A stretch of DNA of 64,000 nucleotides from NCBI RefSeq assembly GCF_017948485.1, contig NZ_JAFFSX010000014.1, forward strand, positions 1 through 64,000, given 5' to 3'. The position numbers and the translations under genes were made by a program. Source of the stretch: Streptomyces sp. GESEQ-35 (lineage in GTDB: Bacteria > Actinomycetota > Actinomycetes > Streptomycetales > Streptomycetaceae). Within the stretch, counting starts at the first letter, position 1. Every line of letters starts with the position of its first letter. Below are positions 57,264-64,000 of the stretch, piece after piece. The notes under the pieces were generated by a model. The model worked only from the letters and a program-made list of their open reading frames with translations, had not been told where the DNA came from and made no database searches.

Positions 57264-59285
57264 TCAGCCGTCGAGTCGTACGACCCGCACGGCTCCCGCG
57301 GGAACCGCGAGGCGGCCCGCGGCGCGTTCGCCCGTCAGCAGTTCGGTGCCATGTGCCTCCAGCGGCACCTTGGCGTCGGACGGGCTGTGGTTGATGGCGA
57401 ACAGGAAGGTGCCCGACTCACCGGTGCGGCGCACCACTTCGACGTCGTGCGGCAGGTCGGCGCGCGGAGCGATACGGGCGTCCTCGGTGGCCCAGCCGAG
57501 CAGGGCGTCCAGACCGTGCGCGTCCAGGCGGGTCGACACGTACCAGGCGGTGCCCTCGCCGAGGCGGTGCCGGGTGACGGCCGGGTGGCCCGCCGTGAGG
57601 CCGTCGGCGTACGTCCACACGGTCTCGGCGTCGCCCGGCACGACGACCTCGGTCCAGACATCACCGGTGAGTTCGGAGCCGTCCGGGCCGGTGATACGGA
57701 CGGTGTCGCCCTTCAGGAGCGGCGAGAACTCCTCGACGGTCAGACCGAGGACGTCCCTGAGCGGGCCCGGGTAGGCCCCCTCGTGCACGGCGTCGTGCTC
57801 GTCGACGATGCCGGAGAAGTACGAGACGACGAGGGTGCCGCCGTTCTCGACGTACTCGCGCACGTTGTTCCCGGCGGCCTCCGTCATCAGGTACAGGGCA
57901 GGCACGACGACAAGGGGATACCTCGACAAGTCGGCTTCCGGATGGGCGAAGTCGACCGTGAGATGGCGGTCGAAGAGGGCCTCGTAGAAGGAGTCGGCAC
58001 GCTCGCGTGCGTCGTGGTCCTCGGTGGGGCGCCACTGGAGGTTCTGCGCCCACCACGAGTGCCAGTCCCACAGGACGGCGACGTCGGCCCGGGTACGGGT
58101 GCCGCGCAGCAGACTCAACGAGTCGATGGAGGCGCCGAGTTCGACGACCTCGCGCCAGACGCGGGTGTCCGTGCCGCCGTGCGGCAACATCGCCGAGTGG
58201 AACTTCTCGGCGCCGCGCCGGGACTGGCGCCACTGGAAGAACAGGGCGCCGTCCGAACCGCGTGCCACGTGTGCCAGGGAGTTGCGGGCCATCTGGCCGG
58301 GGGCCTTGGCGGGGTTGCGGGCCTGCCAGTTGACGCCCGAGGTGGAGTGTTCGAGGAGCAGCCAGGGGGCGCCGTCGGCGACGGAGCGGGTGAGGTCGGC
58401 GGCCATCGCGAGGTTGACGTGGGTGCGGCGGCCGTCGGTGATCAGATAGTGGTCGTTGGTGACGATGTCGACCTCGCGGCCCCAGGCCCAGTAGTCGACG
58501 GAGTCGCACTGGCTGAGCGCGGTCATGAAGTTCGTGGTGACCGGGATGCCGGGTGACAGACGGTGCAGGATGTCCCGCTCCATCAGGAAGTTCTCGCGCA
58601 TGGTGGCGTCGGCGAACCGCTTGTAGTCCAGCGCCTGGGCCGGGTTGCCGACCGTGGGCGCAAGCCGCGGCGGGTTGATCTGCTCGAAGTCGGCGTAGCG
58701 CTGGCCCCAGAAGGCCGTGCCCCAGGCCTCGTTGACCGCGTCGACCGTCTGATACGTCGCCGCCAGCCAGCGGCGGAAGTGGGCGGCGCAGGAGTCGCAG
58801 TAGCAGGCCGAGACCGGGACACCGTACTCGTTGTGCACGTGCCACATCGCCGGCGCCGGGTGGTTGCCGTAGCGCTCGGCGAGCCGCGTGGTGATGTTCG
58901 CGGCGGCCGCGCGGTACTCGGGGTTGCTGTGACAGATCGCGGCACGGGAGCCGAACTCGTAGCGCACGCCCTCCGCGGTCACGGGCAGCGCGTCGGGGTG
59001 CGCCCGGTAGAACCAGGCGGGCGGCGCCACCGTGGGCGTGCCCAGGTCGGCGCGGATGCCGTTCTCGTGCAGCAGGTCGAGCAGGCGGTCGAGCCAGCCG
59101 AAGTCGTACTCCCCGGGCGAGGGTTCCAGCAGCGCCCAGGAGAAGATTCCGACGCTCACCATGGTGACGCCGGCCTCCCGCATCAGCCGGACGTCCTCGC
59201 GCCAGACGCTTTCCGGCCACTGCTCGGGGTTGTAGTCCCCACCGAAGGCGAGCCCGGTGAGGCCCTTGGGGTTGGTCTCCGGCAT
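57264..59285 (-). CDS. Beta-galactosidase (GH42)
   Basis: A 673-residue intracellular GH42 enzyme. FGGDYNPEQWPESVWREDVRLM start, acid/base Glu in WHVHNEYG (about 150), nucleophile Glu in LLLEHSTSGVNWQ (about 311) and the zinc Cys cluster CYCDSCAAHF (about 160-170) are present; domains A, B (trimerisation) and C are all there. It hydrolyses galacto-oligosaccharides from galactan. Divergent from the ABC binding-protein gene; a LacI-type half-match lies at 59312-59325, close to its start. Confidence 0.93.
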   Translation of the reverse strand: MPETNPKGLTGLAFGGDYNPEQWPESVWREDVRLMREAGVTMVSVGIFSWALLEPSPGEYDFGWLDRLLDLLHENGIRADLGTPTVAPPAWFYRAHPDALPVTAEGVRYEFGSRAAICHSNPEYRAAAANITTRLAERYGNHPAPAMWHVHNEYGVPVSACYCDSCAAHFRRWLAATYQTVDAVNEAWGTAFWGQRYADFEQINPPRLAPTVGNPAQALDYKRFADATMRENFLMERDILHRLSPGIPVTTNFMTALSQCDSVDYWAWGREVDIVTNDHYLITDGRRTHVNLAMAADLTRSVADGAPWLLLEHSTSGVNWQARNPAKAPGQMARNSLAHVARGSDGALFFQWRQSRRGAEKFHSAMLPHGGTDTRVWREVVELGASIDSLSLLRGTRTRADVAVLWDWHSWWAQNLQWRPTEDHDARERADSFYEALFDRHLTVDFAHPEADLSRYPLVVVPALYLMTEAAGNNVREYVENGGTLVVSYFSGIVDEHDAVHEGAYPGPLRDVLGLTVEEFSPLLKGDTVRITGPDGSELTGDVWTEVVVPGDAETVWTYADGLTAGHPAVTRHRLGEGTAWYVSTRLDAHGLDALLGWATEDARIAPRADLPHDVEVVRRTGESGTFLFAINHSPSDAKVPLEAHGTELLTGERAAGRLAVPAGAVRVVRLDG

Positions 59286-59311
59286 GGATCTCTCCCGTTT
59301 TGTCGATCATT

Positions 59312-59325
59312 TGGGAACGTGCACA
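59312..59325. promoter_or_regulatory. Candidate LacI operator O2 before GH42
   Basis: TGGGAACGTGCACA agrees at 11 of 14 positions with the better operator at 59401-59414 and lies 27 bp upstream of the GH42 start. This suggests the repressor at 62615 controls both divergent units. Confidence 0.55.
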
Positions 59326-59372
59326 CACAACCGCGGCGGTGCGAGCCCAACATAACCGCACAGCAACAACCA

Positions 59373-59401
59373 TTGACAAGTGTCCGGGATGTTTCTCTAC
59401 T
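59373..59401 (+). promoter_or_regulatory. Promoter of the galactan ABC operon
   Basis: TTGACA (59373-59378), 17-base spacer, TCTACT (59396-59401); the -35 is perfect and the -10 matches 4 of 6. The operator at 59401-59414 overlaps the -10 end and start site, so a bound repressor would block it. 53 bp remain before ATG 59468. Confidence 0.65.
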
Positions 59402-59414
59402 GTGAACGCTCACA
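59401..59414. promoter_or_regulatory. LacI-type operator O1
   Basis: TGTGAACGCTCACA: TGTGA/TCACA arms around ACGC, with the central CG step typical of LacI-family sites. It overlaps the ABC operon promoter, and the LacI gene is the last gene of that operon. Confidence 0.8.
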
Positions 59415-59467
59415 GAAGCATGGCAGGTTCTCGCGGTAGGCGGGGACCCTGGTCAGGGGAGAGTTCC

Positions 59468-60796
59468 ATGCCGAACACAAAGCGCCGGCGGCTCGGGAAA
59501 ATCGCAGCCACGACGGTCGCCGTCACACTTGGCGCCACCGCCCTCGCCGCTTGCGGCTCGTCCGACGACGACAGCGAGACCGAATCGGGGCCGGTCTCGC
59601 TGACGTACTGGACCTGGACGCCCGGCATGGACAAGGTCGTCGACCTGTGGAACAAGGGCCAGGGCAAGAAGGACCAGATCAACGTCACGGTGAAGAAGCA
59701 GGCGTCCGGCGACACACTGGTCACCAAGATCCTCACCGCGCACAAGGCGGGCAAGGCGCCCGACCTGGTCCAGGCCGAGTACCAGGCGCTGCCGACACTG
59801 GTCAGCAATGACGCGCTCGCCGACATAGCGGGCGATGTCGGCGATGCCAAGAGCAAGTTCGCCGACGGTGTCTGGCAGCAGACGACGCTGGGCACGGACG
59901 CGGTCTACGCGGTCCCGCAGGACATCGGGCCGATGATGTTCTACTACCGCGAGGACCTGTTCAAGAAGTACGACCTGACGGTTCCGACGACCTGGGACGA
60001 GTTCGCCGAGACCGCGCGCAAGCTGAAGAAGGCGGATCCCGACACGGATCTCACGACGTTCTCCGCCAACGACTCCGGTCTGTTCGCGGGCCTCGCCCAG
60101 CAGGCAGGCGCCAAGTGGTGGACCACCGAGGGCGAGAAGTGGAAGGTCGGCATCGACAACGCGGCGACGCAGAAGGTCGCCGAGTTCTGGGGTGGCCTCG
60201 TCAAGGAGGGCGCCATCGACAACCAGCCGATGTACACCCCGGCCTGGAACAAGGCGCTCAACACCGGCAAGCAGATCGCCTGGGTCTCCGCGGTGTGGGC
60301 GCCGGGCACGCTGACCACGGCGGCGCCCGACACCAAGGGCAAGTGGGCCATGGCCCCGCTCCCCCAGTGGTCCGCGAGCGAGAACGTCACCGGCAGCTGG
60401 GGCGGCTCCTCCACCGGTGTCACCACGGACTCCAAGCACAAGGAGGCCGCCGCTAAGTTCGCCGCCTGGCTGAACACCGACGGCGCAGCCCTCAACGCGC
60501 TGGCGAAGGAGGGCGGCATCTACCCGGCCTCCACGTCCGCCCAGCTCAGCGGCGCCTTCCAGACCCCGCCGGACTACTTCTCCAACCAGGCCGACTTCTA
60601 CACCGAGGCCGCCGAGATCGCCGGGACGACCGCGCCGTCCGCGTGGGGCCCGAACGTGAACGTCGCCTACACGACGTTCAAGGACGCGTTCGGCGCCGCC
60701 GCCAAGAACAAGTCGGACTTCACCGCCGCCCTGACGACGATGCAGGACGACACGGTCGCCGACATGAAGAAGCAGGGCTTCGGAGTCTCCGAGTGA
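59468..60796 (+). CDS. ABC sugar transporter, lipoprotein binding protein
   Basis: A 442-residue extracellular solute-binding protein of the maltose/galacto-oligosaccharide group (SBP family 1). Signal with lipobox LAACGSS (Cys about 28), then the mature lobe start VSLTYWTWTPGMDKVVDLWNKG, DLVQAEYQALPTLVS and VTGSWGGSSTGV. GGGGAGAG precedes ATG 59468. First gene of the ABC operon; brings galactan oligosaccharides cut by GH53 to the permeases. No ATPase gene is in the operon, so MsiK-type sharing is likely, as in other Streptomyces sugar importers. Confidence 0.9.
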   Translation: MPNTKRRRLGKIAATTVAVTLGATALAACGSSDDDSETESGPVSLTYWTWTPGMDKVVDLWNKGQGKKDQINVTVKKQASGDTLVTKILTAHKAGKAPDLVQAEYQALPTLVSNDALADIAGDVGDAKSKFADGVWQQTTLGTDAVYAVPQDIGPMMFYYREDLFKKYDLTVPTTWDEFAETARKLKKADPDTDLTTFSANDSGLFAGLAQQAGAKWWTTEGEKWKVGIDNAATQKVAEFWGGLVKEGAIDNQPMYTPAWNKALNTGKQIAWVSAVWAPGTLTTAAPDTKGKWAMAPLPQWSASENVTGSWGGSSTGVTTDSKHKEAAAKFAAWLNTDGAALNALAKEGGIYPASTSAQLSGAFQTPPDYFSNQADFYTEAAEIAGTTAPSAWGPNVNVAYTTFKDAFGAAAKNKSDFTAALTTMQDDTVADMKKQGFGVSE

Positions 60797-61716
60797 CCAG
60801 CGCACGCCGGACGTCGTACGGGGTCAAGGGGGCCCCGTACGCCTTCCTTCTCCCCGCCCTGATCCTCTTCGTCCTGTTCTTCGCGCTGCCCATCGGGTAC
60901 GCGCTCTGGCTCAGCTTCCGCAAGGTGAAGGTCTCGGGTCTCGGCCTCGGTGCCGGTGCCCGCTCGGAGGTCTGGGCCGGTGTGGAGAACTACACCGACG
61001 CCCTCACCGACAGCGAACTCCTGGACGGCGCGCTGCGCGTGCTGGGCTACGGCTGCATCGTCGTCCCGGTGATGCTGGGCCTCGCCCTGCTCTTCGCGCT
61101 GATGATGGACACCGACAAGGTGCGGCTCGCCCCCTTCACCCGGCTCGCGATCTTCCTGCCGTACGCCATTCCCGGCGTCGTGGCGGCGCTGCTGTGGGGC
61201 TTTCTGTATCTGCCGGACGTCAGCCCGTTCTACTTCGTGCTCGACAAGCTCGGTATGCCGCAGCCGGACCTGCTCGACGGCGGTCCGCTGTATCTCGCCC
61301 TGTCGAACATCGCGGTCTGGGGCGGCACCGGCTTCAACATGATCGTCATCTACACCTCGCTCCAGGCCATCCCGGCCGAGGTGCACGAGGCCGCGAAGCT
61401 GGACGGGGCCACTCCGCTTCAGACCGCGCTGAGGATCAAGATCCCGATGGTGGCGCCCTCACTGGTGCTCACCTTCTTCTTCTCGATCATCGCGACGCTC
61501 CAGGTGTTCAGCGAGCCGACCACCCTCAAACCCCTCACCAACTCCGTGAGCACGACCTGGAGTCCGCTGATGAAGGTGTACCAGGACGCCTTCGGCAAGG
61601 GCGACATCTACGCGGCCGCCGCCCAGGCCGTGATCATCGCCCTCGTCACGCTCGTCCTGTCCTTCGGCTTCCTGCGGGCCGCGAACCGTCGTACCAAGCA
61701 GGAGGCAGCACGATGA
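60793..61716 (+). CDS. ABC sugar transporter permease 1 (MalF-like)
   Basis: A 307-residue permease with about 6 helices. The EAA loop EVHEAAKLDGATPLQTALRIKIPMVAP (about 195-221) binds the ATPase. GTG 60793 overlaps the binding protein stop (GTGA). The partner is the next permease; they form the membrane channel for galactosides. Confidence 0.9.
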   Translation: MTSARRTSYGVKGAPYAFLLPALILFVLFFALPIGYALWLSFRKVKVSGLGLGAGARSEVWAGVENYTDALTDSELLDGALRVLGYGCIVVPVMLGLALLFALMMDTDKVRLAPFTRLAIFLPYAIPGVVAALLWGFLYLPDVSPFYFVLDKLGMPQPDLLDGGPLYLALSNIAVWGGTGFNMIVIYTSLQAIPAEVHEAAKLDGATPLQTALRIKIPMVAPSLVLTFFFSIIATLQVFSEPTTLKPLTNSVSTTWSPLMKVYQDAFGKGDIYAAAAQAVIIALVTLVLSFGFLRAANRRTKQEAAR

Positions 61717-62618
61717 GTTCTCTTGCCGTCCGCAAGGCCTCACCGGCCGCTGGCACCACACCCGGCACCGCCCAGGGCCCGCCGCTGCGCCGCCGTATCG
61801 CGTTCGTACCGACGATCACCCTGCTGATCGGCGCGATCTACTGTCTGCTGCCCGTCGCCTGGGTGGTGATCGCGGCCACCAAGTCCGGCAGCGAGCTGTT
61901 CTCCACGTTCACGTTCCTGCCGGGCAGCGGCTTCGCCGACAACATCAAGGACCTCAACGCCTACCGCGACGGCGTGTACTGGAAGTGGATGGGCAACTCC
62001 GCCCTGTACGCCGGTGCCGGCGCCCTGCTGTCGACGGTCGTGTCGGCGTTCAGCGGCTACGCGCTGGCGATCTACCGGTTCCGCGGCCGGGAGACGGTCT
62101 TCAACGTGCTGCTGGCGGGCGTGCTGATGCCGCCGGTGATCCTCGCCATCCCCCAGTACCTGCTCCTCGCGAAGGCCGACCTCACCGACTCGTACCTGTC
62201 CGTGCTGCTGCCGCTGATCCTGTCGCCGTACGGCGTCTACCTGGCCCGGATCTACGCCACCGGCGCCGTACCGACCGATGTGGTCGAGGCCGGGCGGATG
62301 GACGGCGCCGGCGAGTGGCGGATCTTCACCCGGGTCGCGCTGCCGATGATGGTGCCCGGTCTGGTGACGGTGTTCCTGTTCCAGTTCGTGGCCGTGTGGA
62401 ACAACTTCCTGCTGCCGTTCATCATGCTCAGCGACGACGAGAAGTTCCCGATCACGCTCGGTCTCTACACACTCCTGGAGCAGGGCGCCAACACCCCGGC
62501 GCTGTACACCCTGGTGATCACCGGCGCACTTCTCGCGGTCATCCCGCTGGTCGCGCTCTTCCTGGTCATCCAGCGGTTCTGGAGCCTCGATCTGCTCTCC
62601 GGAGCCGTAAAGTCATGA
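61713..62618 (+). CDS. ABC sugar transporter permease 2 (MalG-like)
   Basis: A 301-residue permease with about 6 helices and EAA loop VVEAGRMDGAGEWRIFTRVALPMMVPG (about 187-213). A long N-terminal cytoplasmic tail of about 30 residues precedes helix 1. ATG 61713 overlaps the previous stop (ATGA) and its own stop overlaps the LacI start. Confidence 0.9.
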   Translation: MSSLAVRKASPAAGTTPGTAQGPPLRRRIAFVPTITLLIGAIYCLLPVAWVVIAATKSGSELFSTFTFLPGSGFADNIKDLNAYRDGVYWKWMGNSALYAGAGALLSTVVSAFSGYALAIYRFRGRETVFNVLLAGVLMPPVILAIPQYLLLAKADLTDSYLSVLLPLILSPYGVYLARIYATGAVPTDVVEAGRMDGAGEWRIFTRVALPMMVPGLVTVFLFQFVAVWNNFLLPFIMLSDDEKFPITLGLYTLLEQGANTPALYTLVITGALLAVIPLVALFLVIQRFWSLDLLSGAVKS

Positions 62619-63646
62619 CCATGAGCAATACGGGGGGCCGGCGCAAACCGCCCACGATCCATGACGTGGCGCGCGAGGCAGGGGTCTCACGGGGCACCGT
62701 CTCGCGTGTGCTCAACGGCGGGCACTACGTCAGCCCGACCGCCCAGGAAGCGGTCAACGCCGCGATCCGCAAGACGGGTTACGTCGTCAACCGGCACGCC
62801 CGCTCGCTGATCACCGGGCGTTCGGACTCCATCGGCTTCCTGCTGACGGAGCCGCAGGAAAGGTTCTTCGAGGACCCCAACTTCAATGTGCTGCTGCGCG
62901 GCTGCACCCAGGCGCTGGCGGCGCACGACATCCCCCTGCTGCTGATGCTGGCGGGCACCGATGACGAACGGCGGCGCATCACGCGCTACATCACGGCCGG
63001 TCACGTCGACGGAGTGCTGCTCGTCTCCAGCCACTCCGGTGACCCCGTCGCCGAGGAACTGCGCGAGGCCGGGGTGCCGTTGGTCGCGTGCGGCAAGCCG
63101 ATAGGGCTGGGTTCCAAGGTGAGTTACGTGGCCGCCGACGACCGGGACGGCGCCCGCGACATGGTGCGGCACCTGCTGTCGCTGGGGCGCCGGCGCATCG
63201 GTGTGGTCACCGGTCCGCTCGACACCCCGGGCGGCGTCGAGCGCCTGGCGGGCTACAAGGAGGTGCTCTCCGACGCGGGTACCGGCATCGACGAGCGCCT
63301 CATCGTCTCCGGCGACTACAGCCGGGCCAGCGGTGAGGCGGGCGCCGAGCGGCTGCTCGCGCAGGCGCCGGACATGGACGCCGTGTTCGTCGCCTCCGAC
63401 CTGATGGCGCAGGGCGTGCTCACGGCACTGGAGCGGGCGGGGCGGCGGGTCCCGCAGGATGTCGCGGTCGGCGGCTTCGACGACTCGTCCGCCGCGCTTG
63501 CGGCCCGCCCCCAGCTCACCACCATCCGGCAGCCCTACGACCGCATCAGCGCCGAGATGGTCCGCGTGCTGCTGGCCCAGATCGGGGGCGAGGACCCGGC
63601 GGCGGTGATTCTGCCGACGGAACTGGTGAAGCGGGAGTCGACGTAA
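62615..63646 (+). CDS. LacI-family repressor of the galactan operon
   Basis: A 343-residue LacI regulator. HTH residues TIHDVAREAGVSRGTVSRVLNGGHYVSPTAQEAVNAAI (about 14-51) and a periplasmic-binding-protein-like effector domain (GGFDDSSAALAARPQLTTIRQP). It likely binds operators O1 and O2 and is released by galactose or a galactobiose-type sugar. Last gene of the operon, so it autoregulates. Confidence 0.9.
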   Translation: MTMSNTGGRRKPPTIHDVAREAGVSRGTVSRVLNGGHYVSPTAQEAVNAAIRKTGYVVNRHARSLITGRSDSIGFLLTEPQERFFEDPNFNVLLRGCTQALAAHDIPLLLMLAGTDDERRRITRYITAGHVDGVLLVSSHSGDPVAEELREAGVPLVACGKPIGLGSKVSYVAADDRDGARDMVRHLLSLGRRRIGVVTGPLDTPGGVERLAGYKEVLSDAGTGIDERLIVSGDYSRASGEAGAERLLAQAPDMDAVFVASDLMAQGVLTALERAGRRVPQDVAVGGFDDSSAALAARPQLTTIRQPYDRISAEMVRVLLAQIGGEDPAAVILPTELVKREST

Positions 63647-63751
63647 CCCGGGCGCAGAGGGTGTACCGGAGCAACCGGTCAGGATCGAAGAAGCCGGCCG
63701 CCGCTCCCCCGTCCTAGCGTGAAACCAGCGCCGAAAACCCTCGGCCCGAAA

Positions 63752-63770
63752 CCCGACGCACATCGTCGGG
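63752..63770. promoter_or_regulatory. Hairpin in the VOC leader
   Basis: CCCGACG-CACAT-CGTCGGG is a perfect 7-bp stem 24 bp before ATG 63795. It may end the preceding transcript or influence the leader. Nothing else is seen in 63647-63794. Confidence 0.4.
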
Positions 63771-63794
63771 CCACGCTTGGCAAAGGAGTACGTC

Positions 63795-64000
63795 ATGACC
63801 GCCGGCCTCAACACGATCATGTATCCCGTCAAGGACATCGCCAAGGCGAAGGCCCTGTTCAGCGCGCTGCTGGAGGTGGAGCCCTACGCCGACGAGCCCT
63901 ACTACGTGGGGTTCAAGGCAGCCGGCCAGGACGTGGGCCTCGACCCGAACGGACACGCCAAGGGCATGACCGGGCCGGTGCCGTACTGGACCGTCACCGA
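63795..64000 (+). CDS. VOC-family protein, 5' part (cut by window edge)
   Basis: The first 68 codons of a glyoxalase/VOC protein: MTAGLNTIMYPVKDIAKAKALF, LLEVEPYADEPYYVGF and GQDVGLDPNGH. AAAGGAG lies 6 bases before ATG 63795. It continues past base 64000, so length and second half are unknown. Confidence 0.85.
   Translation, partial: MTAGLNTIMYPVKDIAKAKALFSALLEVEPYADEPYYVGFKAAGQDVGLDPNGHAKGMTGPVPYWTVT

Overview
The window is chromosomal DNA from a high-GC actinobacterium, almost certainly a Streptomyces. The coding bias, frequent GTG starts, GGAGG-type ribosome sites, many 4-base ATGA/GTGA gene overlaps, secreted glycosidases, ECF sigma and partner-switching regulators, and a GC-rich intergenic element I know from Streptomyces all point that way. 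About 65 genes are supported. I see no tRNA, rRNA, CRISPR array, transposase or phage gene.

Layout. 1-7.3 kb: the 3' part of a cytochrome c oxidase subunit I gene with an in-frame TGA, small membrane and secreted proteins, a PAS-PAS-GAF-SpoIIE phosphatase and a PrmC-like methyltransferase. 7.5-13.5 kb: MarR regulator, GNAT, a molybdopterin oxidoreductase/flavin reductase pair, an Rv1733c-family protein, an 8-oxoguanine-deaminase-like hydrolase and an AXE1 esterase. 13.8-23.3 kb: GntR/UTRA regulator with a dre-like operator, an overlapping MEDS-ATPase/MEDS-STAS pair, an AfsR-like NB-ARC protein, a 75-bp tandem repeat, a thioesterase, a methyltransferase, a second Rv1733c-family protein and a secreted beta-helix protein. 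23.5-34.3 kb: a two-armed aromatic or phenolic catabolic island (extradiol dioxygenase, two FAH-family enzymes, flavin and ABM monooxygenases, amidohydrolase, cyclase, bicovalent flavin oxidase, three regulatory or accessory genes, and an undescribed 46-residue gene).

34.3-39.6 kb: an ECF42-type sigma factor operon with two DGPF proteins. Two near-identical promoters with the same 17-bp spacer are visible, one before the operon and one inside the 3' end of the sigma gene, where it faces a 38-residue gene. An MFS/VOC/SDR operon follows. 39.8-46 kb: a methyltransferase, a short second Rho factor with a Ser at the position of a known bicyclomycin-resistance change, a D,D-carboxypeptidase and two polyprenol-phosphate-mannose glycosyltransferases. 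46-52 kb: an amide/amino-acid nitrogen group (glutaminase, aspartase, asparaginase, permease, FadR-type regulator). 51.8-54.1 kb: uppP and a crcB-DUF190-crcB fluoride exporter operon preceded by a fluoride riboswitch whose expression platform can be read directly. 54.1-64 kb: an SMP-30-like protein with its regulator, then a galactan utilisation locus (GH53, GH42, ABC importer, LacI repressor with two visible operators), and the start of a VOC gene cut by the window edge.

The best candidates for something undescribed are the ECF42 autoregulon with its tiny downstream gene, the variant Rho paralogue with its long pyrimidine-rich leader, the MEDS/MEDS partner-switch pair in which both phosphorylation-critical positions are altered, and the catabolic island with its 46-residue gene. 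All functions are read from sequence alone and no database search was run.
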